A stretch of DNA of 5,404 nucleotides from Bacteroidota bacterium (GTDB lineage Bacteria; Bacteroidota; Ignavibacteria; Kapaibacteriales; UBA2268), in assembly GCA_024280675.1 (NCBI GenBank), contig JAJRPT010000029.1:1-5404 (forward strand). Reading direction: 5' to 3'. This document shows positions 1 through 5,404 of the stretch, piece by piece. Under the pieces are notes generated by a model. It was not told the origin of the DNA. It saw nothing but the letters and a program-made list of their open reading frames with translations, and did not search any database. Position 1 is the stretch's first letter; each line of letters begins with the position of its first letter. Position numbers and translations under genes: made by a program.

Positions 1-1
1 A

Positions 2-499
2 AATTATGAGTTACTGCCTTACGGAAGCATTTCAAAAATTGAGTATTCACCTCAATCATCTGAGCAGATCAGAATATATCTTAATGCGGGAACAAGCCAA
101 GGTCGTGGAAAAGATTTTACGATAGCGGCAAAGAACATTAAATCAGCCGGCGGCATCCCAATCACAAAAGGCTCTGGGCATATTCTAGCCTATGTAATTT
201 CTTCAGACAATTTGAGCGATCCTTTCCTTTACCCAAGCCCAATAATTTTTGGAGAAAGCCAAAATATATTCTTTGCAAACATTACTTCGGTGGCAACTGT
301 TGAAATATTTACAATGGATGGAGTTCTCCTAAAAACACTTTCTGAGCGTGACGGCAACGGCGGAGTGTCTTGGGACGGTCGAAATGACGGGGGCGAGCTC
401 CTGGGACCGGGAGTGTATTTTTTCTTGGTGAGTGGAGTCAGTAGCTTGGCTCAGGAAAAAGAGTCTTCTTTGCAGAAGTTTATGATAATCTCACCCTAG
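2..499 (+). CDS. C-terminal part of a secreted/surface protein with a FlgD-like (T9SS-type) C-terminal domain; 5' end outside window
   Basis: The frame is open from the window edge to the TAG at 497-499, giving 165 visible residues, so this is the tail of a longer protein whose start lies upstream. A TTG at 212 could act as a start, but the reading frame continues upstream with protein-like sequence and the TTG falls between two domains. Residues 1-70 look like a beta-rich Ig-like domain of the SbsA/Big_5 type (strand pattern around FTIAAKNIKSAGG). Residues 71-165 look like a FlgD-like Ig or T9SS C-terminal domain: a YPSP motif where YPNP is usual, then VEIFTMDGVLLKTL, a Gly/Asp-rich turn with SWDGRNDGGE, GPGVYFFLVSG, and a final KFMIISP. 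In that family such a domain directs export through the outer membrane or surface attachment. The catalytic or binding part of the protein lies outside the window, so its function is unknown. Its stop is 21 bp from the stop of the convergent mutS. Confidence 0.85.
   Translation, partial: NYELLPYGSISKIEYSPQSSEQIRIYLNAGTSQGRGKDFTIAAKNIKSAGGIPITKGSGHILAYVISSDNLSDPFLYPSPIIFGESQNIFFANITSVATVEIFTMDGVLLKTLSERDGNGGVSWDGRNDGGELLGPGVYFFLVSGVSSLAQEKESSLQKFMIISP
212..499 (+). other. FlgD-like / T9SS-type C-terminal sorting domain (protein region)
   Basis: This is the last 95 codons of the upstream partial gene. The order of elements fits the family: Pro-rich entry (FLYPSP), a strand with VEIFTMDG, WDGRNDGGELLGPGVY and a terminal basic-hydrophobic strand (KFMII). 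The W-x-G-x-(D/N)-x-x-G-x-x-(L/V)-x-x-G-x-Y layout is typical of FlgD-Ig-type domains at the ends of secreted proteins in FCB bacteria. The DNA around 355-415 is clearly richer in G+C than the rest of the window, mostly because of Gly and Asp codons. Confidence 0.7.
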
Positions 500-520
500 A
501 ACCACTTTTGCATTCGGCAT

Positions 521-3148
521 CTATTTTTTACTTTCGGCAATGAGCTCGGCAAGAAAAGAAAATGCGTCCAATGGAGTCATTTTTTCAATATTTATATTTT
601 TTAATTTAGTACGAAGCACGTCGTCTTCAAAAGTAAATATCGCCATCTGCTCATCAAAACTTTCTTTTCTCTTTTCTGATATTTTGTGAACCTTTGGTTT
701 TTTACTACTCACCAAATCTCCAATACTTTCTTGCGAGGATTCGGACTCGAACCCTTTCATTATTTCTCTGGCACGCTCGGTAATTTCTTTGGGAAGCCCA
801 GCCATTTTCGCAACATGAATACCGAAAGAATGGTCGGATCCACCACGGGCAAGTCGGTGAGAAAATATAAGATTCCCTTTTGTTTCAACCACCTCGACAC
901 GGAAATTTGTAATATTCTCAAACCGCTTCTCTAGTTCATTTAATTCATGATAGTGGGTGGCAAAAAGTGTTTTTGCTCTGAGATTATCGTGGAGATATTC
1001 GCTCAAAGCCCAAGCGATGGAAAGCCCATCAAATGTAGCGGTACCACGCCCAACTTCGTCTAATAAAATCAGACTTCTATCGCTTGCATTATTAATAATA
1101 TTTGCAGTTTCTTGCATTTCTACCAAGAATGTACTCTCGCCCATTGACAAATTATCCTGTGCTCCCACACGAGTGAAGATCCTATCCACCACACCAATTT
1201 CGGCAGAGCTTGCCGGCACAAAACATCCAATTTGAGCAAGCAAAACAATGAGTGCATTTTGCCTCAAGTAGCAGGATTTCCCGCTCATATTCGGGCCGGT
1301 AATTATATGAATCATATCGTTTTGCGGAGTCAGTATACAATCATTTGCCCTAAATTTCTTTCCCAAATCCAGCCCCAGTTCGACTGTCGGATGACGGCCT
1401 TTCTTAATTATCAGGTCTTGACTATCCGTCATTTTTGGGCGAACATAATTATTGGCTTTGGACACCCCAGCAAATGAAAGCAGACAATCCAGACGTGCAA
1501 TAAAGAGGGCTAGACGAGAAATTTCATCGCTCCACCGGCAGATACTCTGGCAAAGTTTGGCAAAGAGCTCAATTTCAATCCCGTGTATTTTTTCTTCTGC
1601 AGAAAGAATTTTATCTTCGAACTCCTTTAGCTCTGGGGTCACATAACGTTCCGAATGCCTGAGTGACTGGCGACGGAGAAAATCCTCTGGAACTTTATCA
1701 GAATGAACTCTTGTAATCTCAATATAATATCCAAAAACATTATTGAACCCAACTTTGAGCGAGTTAATCCCAGTTCTTTTTCTTTGAGTTTCTTGGAAAT
1801 CAGAGATCCATTTCTTGGCAAAGAATTTAGCTTGTGTGTATTCGTCCAATTCAGAGTTGTAGCCATCATTGAAAATATCACCATTACCAAATTTCAGAGA
1901 AACTTCATCCTTTAGTGCATTCTTTAATAAATCACTCAAGCCTTGATGCCGGGCCGGGCTGGATGTTTCATAATTAAAATCCTTTAGCAACTCGGACAGA
2001 TGTGGCAAGACTTCCAGTGAATTTTTCAAATTTACTAAATCTTTAGGATTGGCACGATCTGAATTAATTTTAATATTGAGTCTTTCAAGGTCAGATATTA
2101 ATTTCAGAACGTCTTGAATCGAGCTTGACTTGGTGAACTTATTGACAAAATCTTCAACCTTGTCATGCCTGGATTCAATTTTTTTTCTCTGAATCAACGG
2201 GCGGTTAATCCAAGATCGCAACAATCTCCCACCCATAGGAGTTTTAGTTTTATCGAGCGTCTCGACAAGCAAACCCGTAGCCCCAGAATTATTTGCGGCA
2301 ATCTCCAAATTCTTCCTTGTTGGAGAATCCAGTAGCATAAAAGATCTTGGATTATAAGAGGATATTGACTTTAGAACCAAAAGGGATTTACTTTGAGTTT
2401 GGGCAACATAATGAACTATAGCCCCCGCACTTTTAATCATAGTCACAGAATCATCAATTCCGAATCCTTTCAGATTTTTTGTTTGAAATTGGGCAAGCAA
2501 GCTCTGTCGTGCAAATTCAATATCAAAGATCCAATCCTCCAGTTTTGTCAAAGAAGGCTTGGTGGATAATTGTACAATAAGTGGTTCTAGTTGAGATAGC
2601 TGATCTTTGGAGACTATCAGCTCACGTGCTGACACCGACTCCAAAATTTCCAAAGCCAAGCCCATTGGAGCCTCAGTTGTGGCAAATTCTCCAGTCGAAA
2701 TATCGGCATAAGAGATTCCAACAAGGCTTGGGTTCGTTTTATTATTTAAGTCTAAATAAATCGAGGCTATAAAATTATTTGCTTTTGCATTTAAAATTCT
2801 ATCAGAGAGGGCAACGCCAGGGCTTATCACCTCGACCACATCTCGTTTGACAATTCCCTTTGTCATTTTCGGATCTTCCAACTGTTCGCACACTGCGACC
2901 CTGTGGCCGGCCTTAATTAACTTTGGCAAATAGACATCTAGTTGATGGTGTGGAAAACCAGCCAAAGGCTCACCACCACTACTTCTTTTGGTGAGGGTTA
3001 TTCCGCAATCCCTTGCAGTGAGTTCGGCATCGGCGCCAAATGTTTCGTAGAAATCACCCAGGCGGAACAGCAGAACGGTATTAGGGTACCGGGATTTAAT
3101 TTCATTATACTGTTTTGTGAGAGGTGTTTCTTTCCTCATTTTTTCCAT
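521..3148 (-). CDS. mutS: DNA mismatch repair protein MutS
   Basis: MutS binds base mismatches and small insertion loops in newly replicated DNA and, as an ATP-driven sliding clamp, recruits MutL. The product is 875 residues from the ATG at 3148, a normal length for MutS1. Visible in order are the N-terminal mismatch-binding domain with the Phe-x-Glu motif (GDFYETF, F33 and E35), the connector domain with ISPGV, the lever/clamp region (including GGRLLRSWINRPL and FGYYIEI), and the ATPase domain. The ATPase has Walker A GPNMSGKS (about 618-625), the signature DNLSMGESTF (about 665-674), Walker B LILLDEVGRGT (about 693-703), the ATHYHEL motif and the helix-turn-helix SFGIHVAKMAGLP (about 774-786). 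QMAIF (834-838) resembles a beta-clamp-binding motif and is followed by a Bacteroidetes-like tail (MTPLDAF). An in-frame TTG at 3172 would add eight residues (883 in all). I prefer ATG 3148; a third in-frame start is ATG 3139. No strong Shine-Dalgarno sequence precedes any of them. The gene is convergent with the left gene and divergent from the right gene, so it is probably transcribed alone. No motif is broken. Confidence 0.98.
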   Translation of the reverse strand: MEKMRKETPLTKQYNEIKSRYPNTVLLFRLGDFYETFGADAELTARDCGITLTKRSSGGEPLAGFPHHQLDVYLPKLIKAGHRVAVCEQLEDPKMTKGIVKRDVVEVISPGVALSDRILNAKANNFIASIYLDLNNKTNPSLVGISYADISTGEFATTEAPMGLALEILESVSARELIVSKDQLSQLEPLIVQLSTKPSLTKLEDWIFDIEFARQSLLAQFQTKNLKGFGIDDSVTMIKSAGAIVHYVAQTQSKSLLVLKSISSYNPRSFMLLDSPTRKNLEIAANNSGATGLLVETLDKTKTPMGGRLLRSWINRPLIQRKKIESRHDKVEDFVNKFTKSSSIQDVLKLISDLERLNIKINSDRANPKDLVNLKNSLEVLPHLSELLKDFNYETSSPARHQGLSDLLKNALKDEVSLKFGNGDIFNDGYNSELDEYTQAKFFAKKWISDFQETQRKRTGINSLKVGFNNVFGYYIEITRVHSDKVPEDFLRRQSLRHSERYVTPELKEFEDKILSAEEKIHGIEIELFAKLCQSICRWSDEISRLALFIARLDCLLSFAGVSKANNYVRPKMTDSQDLIIKKGRHPTVELGLDLGKKFRANDCILTPQNDMIHIITGPNMSGKSCYLRQNALIVLLAQIGCFVPASSAEIGVVDRIFTRVGAQDNLSMGESTFLVEMQETANIINNASDRSLILLDEVGRGTATFDGLSIAWALSEYLHDNLRAKTLFATHYHELNELEKRFENITNFRVEVVETKGNLIFSHRLARGGSDHSFGIHVAKMAGLPKEITERAREIMKGFESESSQESIGDLVSSKKPKVHKISEKRKESFDEQMAIFTFEDDVLRTKLKNINIEKMTPLDAFSFLAELIAESKK

Positions 3149-3179
3149 GATTAAAGTTTTTTTTGATTGCAAATTAATA

Positions 3180-3210
3180 ATTGTAACTAAATTACTAATA
3201 CTATTGTCTA
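3180..3210 (-). promoter_or_regulatory. weak candidate promoter for mutS
   Basis: Read on the minus strand, TAGACA (3205-3210) resembles a -35 box and TACAAT (3180-3185) a -10 box, five of six bases each, but the spacer is 19 bp, longer than ideal. Transcription would start near 3173, about 25 nt before the preferred mutS ATG. That would leave the alternative TTG at 3172 almost without a leader, which mildly favours the ATG. In sequence this AT-rich, such matches occur easily by chance. Confidence 0.25.
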
Positions 3211-3218
3211 ATAATAAA

Positions 3219-3250
3219 TTTGTTTATGTTAGAATTGCCGATTATATTTG
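3219..3250 (+). promoter_or_regulatory. candidate promoter (Bacteroidetes-type TTTG-N20-TAnnTTTG) for the rightward secreted-protein gene
   Basis: TTTG at 3219-3222 and TATATTTG at 3243-3250 are separated by 20 bp. This fits the published -33/-7 pattern of the Bacteroidetes primary sigma factor (TTTG, then TAnnTTTG about 19-20 bp later). The same bases can also be read as a general sigma-70 promoter, TTGTTT-N17-TATATT. Transcription would start near 3257, leaving a leader of about 55 nt before the ATG at 3313. Confidence 0.5.
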
Positions 3251-3299
3251 TAAGTCTGCTTATATTAGATAAATAATATTATATTTTTTTAAATTAAAT

Positions 3300-3305
3300 A
3301 AAGGG
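3300..3305 (+). promoter_or_regulatory. ribosome binding site for the rightward secreted-protein gene
   Basis: AAAGGG lies 7 nt before the ATG at 3313, directly after an A/T-only run. It is a moderate Shine-Dalgarno match at good spacing. It fixes the start at 3313, where a signal peptide begins at once. Confidence 0.55.
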
Positions 3306-3312
3306 TGTTTAT

Positions 3313-3372
3313 ATGAAAAACATACTTACTTTTATTATCTGTTTTGTTTTTGCTGGATCCACAGCATTTTCG
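3313..3372 (+). other. signal peptide coding region (Sec type)
   Basis: The first 20 residues have a short basic start (MKN), a hydrophobic core of about 12 residues and a small-residue end (GSTAFS) with an A-x-S pattern before the likely cut. This is the expected inner-membrane export signal for a T9SS cargo protein. Confidence 0.8.
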
Positions 3373-5404
3373 CTAGTTGATTTCTCTCAAGAAGTCGATA
3401 GAAACCCAATGCCACGACCACAAGAGGCACGTGCTTTTGAGGTTCCAAAGCTTGAACCACTTAGTCTTGGCACGTACATAAAGAACCGTAACAACACAAT
3501 TCAGTCTGCTAATAGGAGTTTGATTACTACTATGAATTATAACATTAGGAACTCTTCTGGTTTTCGATGTAGTCCTGTTATATACAATTCAGAGGATGGC
3601 AAAACTTATGTGGCAATTATAAAACTGCTGTATAATGCCGAACTAACTTTTGAAGGCAGCAATCTGATGGTTTTTTCATCTGATGACGCTGGCAAGTCTT
3701 GGAACCAACCAGACATTTATGGGGTAGGTGGCAATTTACCAACCACAGACAACTCTTATATTCTTGCTCCAAACATTGGTTTTGCTTATGTTAATGATGA
3801 ACCGTTTACAATGGTTACCACTACAACATTAGAACCTGTTGGGGAAGACCTCTTCTACGACGGATTAAGACATTATATCAACAGCGAGGGCTTAGATAAA
3901 ATTGTAACACAAGAACATCGCTCAGACAATCCGATTTATAGTGAACTTGATGGTAATGATCACATGTTCAGAGATGTAAACTATGCAACAAATCCAAATC
4001 CTGAGAATGGAGGAATTTTTATGGTCGGGCAGTTATTAGGAGTAAATGGTGCTAAGCAAGGTTATTATGGAACTTTAGCATTTAATTTCAAAAGCAACAA
4101 CTTAGACGGCTTTACTGTGCCAATGATTCCAGGTGCACTAACATTTGATGTTTTTGAAACTGCTGATGAAGGTCGCACCTTTAATTCCAAAGCTGTTATA
4201 GATGCTGATGATGAAGGCAATGTTTACATAGCTATAAACAACCACTACTCAATCAATCCAGGCAAACGTAGAGTTGGCTTTACAAAGCTTAGCAATGGTG
4301 AAGATGCTTGGAGTGATATTAAATTAATTCCCGACCAAGAATTCAATGACTATAACACTAAATATAATGTCCAAGGTGATTTTCTTATTCTAAATGCTTA
4401 CAACAGTTACCAACACAATGCTTTAATTGCCACAGGAAATAATCAGTTTAGCTACTTTACAGTTGCTTGGTCAAATTATTATGACGCAGATGAAGATGGA
4501 ACAATAACTTGGCAAGAGATTATTGACGAGTGTCAAGTACACATTGTTGAATTCAAATATGACAATGGTAATTGGGATATGGTTAAAGTTGCAGACGTCT
4601 TTAACGAAGATCAATGGACTTATCTCTGGAACAGAATGCCAATCAGAACAGATAATGGTCAGTTTAAAGTCTCACTTGAAAATGAATATACAATATCTAC
4701 TAATTTGGAAGAAAGCATTCCAATTGATACAGATGTAACTAGGGCTTTACTCCTTGATAACCGTACATCAGGAATTGAACTAGACGTTGCACTGACTGCC
4801 GATGGCAATAATATTGTTGTGAAGTGGGTTGCATTGAGCGAAAGCCTAGTCACACTTGACGAACCATTTACATTCTATCAAAACGTGGTGACTGAGCAAG
4901 GCACAATACAGACTGCTGCTGTAGAAACAAGCGAATGGCGAACCAACGACATTTATATTGCAACTCGTAGTGTAGATGGAGATACTTGGAAAACTACCAA
5001 CGTCACAAAAGATGATTTTCAATATAGGGATACTAAAATGCCAAAATTGATTCCGACTCTAGAGAACATCCCTATTATTTCTAATGTATCTGAAAGAAAT
5101 CCAGGTTTAAACACTAGCTATAGTAGTTCGGGTGGTATACAAAATATGCCAGAAGTGGTTTTCCAAACTTTGTCTAACCCACTTTTATCTTCGTTTGTGA
5201 GCATAAACGCAAATGTCTTGTCTGCACCTTCCGAAGACCAGCGTATTATCAACAACATCGATTTGAGAGTATTTCCAAACCCAGCTATCTCTGGCGATGT
5301 TGCAATCTCCTTTACCGTTGATACACCTGTTCGTACTACCATTACTCTAAGCGACGCAATGGGCAGGCACATTGAAACAATTATGGACAGAGAAATGCTA
5401 AGTG
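3313..5404 (+). CDS. exported beta-propeller-like protein with Asp-box motifs, an EF-hand-like loop and a T9SS type A sorting domain; 3' end outside window
   Basis: The frame is open from ATG 3313 to the window edge, 697 codons plus one base, with no stop. Residues 1-20 form a signal peptide (MKN, hydrophobic ILTFIICFVFAG, likely cleavage after AFS). There is no convincing lipobox at C10. Residues about 80-600 are beta-rich and look like propeller blades. There is a perfect Asp-box at S123-W130 (SDDAGKSW), a near match at T283-F290 (TADEGRTF) and a shortened one at S553-W559 (SVDGDTW). Phrases such as EGNVYIAINN also fit blade strands. Asp-boxes occur in sialidases and many other propellers, and I see no convincing sialidase active-site set, so no enzymatic activity is claimed. 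D391-E402 is an EF-hand-like loop. From L651 (LRVFPNPA) a T9SS type A sorting domain begins. About 47 of the usual 75-90 residues are visible, so the end is probably some 40 codons away. The mature visible part has, by eye, only two cysteines (C86, C407). The product is probably secreted or displayed on the surface; its substrate or ligand is unknown. Confidence 0.9.
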   Translation, partial: MKNILTFIICFVFAGSTAFSLVDFSQEVDRNPMPRPQEARAFEVPKLEPLSLGTYIKNRNNTIQSANRSLITTMNYNIRNSSGFRCSPVIYNSEDGKTYVAIIKLLYNAELTFEGSNLMVFSSDDAGKSWNQPDIYGVGGNLPTTDNSYILAPNIGFAYVNDEPFTMVTTTTLEPVGEDLFYDGLRHYINSEGLDKIVTQEHRSDNPIYSELDGNDHMFRDVNYATNPNPENGGIFMVGQLLGVNGAKQGYYGTLAFNFKSNNLDGFTVPMIPGALTFDVFETADEGRTFNSKAVIDADDEGNVYIAINNHYSINPGKRRVGFTKLSNGEDAWSDIKLIPDQEFNDYNTKYNVQGDFLILNAYNSYQHNALIATGNNQFSYFTVAWSNYYDADEDGTITWQEIIDECQVHIVEFKYDNGNWDMVKVADVFNEDQWTYLWNRMPIRTDNGQFKVSLENEYTISTNLEESIPIDTDVTRALLLDNRTSGIELDVALTADGNNIVVKWVALSESLVTLDEPFTFYQNVVTEQGTIQTAAVETSEWRTNDIYIATRSVDGDTWKTTNVTKDDFQYRDTKMPKLIPTLENIPIISNVSERNPGLNTSYSSSGGIQNMPEVVFQTLSNPLLSSFVSINANVLSAPSEDQRIINNIDLRVFPNPAISGDVAISFTVDTPVRTTITLSDAMGRHIETIMDREMLS
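4483..4518 (+). other. EF-hand-like calcium-binding loop (protein region)
   Basis: Residues 391-402 read DADEDGTITWQE. This matches the canonical 12-residue EF-hand loop: Asp at 1, 3 and 5, Gly at 6, Ile at 8, Glu at 12. The residues before it (FTVAWSNYY) look like a beta strand rather than a helix. Those after it (IIDEC) could form a short helix before the next strand (QVHIVEF). It is therefore best read as a single calcium loop inserted into a beta hairpin of the propeller, not a paired EF-hand domain or a dockerin. Confidence 0.6.
5263..5404 (+). other. T9SS type A sorting domain, beginning only (protein region)
   Basis: From residue 651 the sequence runs LRVFPNPAISG, then a strand with VAISF, then TTITLSDAMGRHIETI. 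The (V/I)(Y/F)PNPA entry and the later D-x-x-G-(R/K) turn are hallmarks of the Por secretion system C-terminal sorting domain. In that family the domain is recognised by the outer-membrane T9SS machinery and cut off after export. The final Gly/Tyr-containing strand and terminal Lys-rich strand lie beyond the window. Confidence 0.85.

Noticed and set aside
212..499. A separate 95-residue gene starting at TTG 212
   Set aside because: The same frame is open to the window edge and encodes plausible Ig-like protein sequence. The 95 residues are a C-terminal domain, not a free-standing protein, and no ribosome binding site precedes the TTG.
500..552. Terminator between the convergent stop codons
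   Set aside because: There is a T-run (524-529) and TCGGCA occurs three times (514-519, 534-539, 546-551), but these are direct repeats, not inverted ones. I see no stem-loop with a following U-tract on either strand.
686..3154. Open frames of 63-92 codons on the plus strand, and one of 83 codons on the minus strand, inside mutS
   Set aside because: They overlap an intact, strongly conserved mutS, show no recognisable domains and have no initiation signals. They are shadows of the real coding frame.
3262..3279. Inverted repeat ATATTA-N6-TAATAT in the leader of the right gene
   Set aside because: It is a six-pair, A/T-only stem in an AT-rich region. It would be unstable and is expected by chance, so it does not support an operator or riboswitch.
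3313..3345. Lipoprotein signal at C10 of the right-hand protein
   Set aside because: The residues before the cysteine (FII) do not fit a lipobox, which needs a small residue at -1. The cysteine lies in the middle of the hydrophobic core.
4523..5372. Small open frames on both strands inside the right-hand secreted-protein gene
   Set aside because: The main frame here is continuous from the signal peptide to the sorting domain, and the small frames have no recognisable content.
1..5404. CRISPR arrays, tRNA or rRNA genes, insertion sequences, attachment sites
   Set aside because: No spaced direct repeats, cloverleaf-like segments, transposase frames or terminal inverted repeats were seen. Nearly the whole window is explained by three coding frames.

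Overview
The window looks like an ordinary chromosomal stretch from a bacterium of the Bacteroidetes/Chlorobi/Ignavibacteria/Kapabacteria side of the FCB group. I base that on three things: two exported proteins with C-terminal domains of the type IX secretion (T9SS)/FlgD-like kind, a MutS whose C-terminal tail resembles Bacteroidetes-type MutS, and a candidate promoter that fits the Bacteroidetes TTTG / TAnnTTTG pattern. The lineage is inferred by eye from motifs, and no database comparison was possible.

Layout: (1) Positions 2-499 (+) are the 3' end of a larger gene for a surface or secreted protein. What is visible is an Ig-like segment followed by a FlgD-like/T9SS-type C-terminal domain. 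(2) Positions 521-3148 (-) hold a complete mutS, convergent with gene 1 and separated from its stop codon by 21 bp. All the key mismatch-recognition and ATPase motifs are intact. (3) Positions 3149-3312 are an AT-rich divergent intergenic region. It holds a good candidate promoter and ribosome binding site for the rightward gene and only a weak candidate promoter for mutS. (4) Positions 3313-5404 (+) are the first 697 codons of a second exported protein. It has a signal peptide, a probable beta-propeller body with Asp-box motifs and one canonical EF-hand-like calcium loop, and the start of a T9SS type A sorting domain. The gene runs off the window, probably only about 40 codons before its end.

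The two exported proteins probably use the same export route but are not an operon with each other or with mutS, since they are separated by the oppositely oriented mutS. mutS is housekeeping DNA repair, and the exported proteins are the accessory content. I found no mobile element, CRISPR array, RNA gene or evident novel system. The most interesting feature is the calcium-loop insertion inside the propeller-like exported protein.
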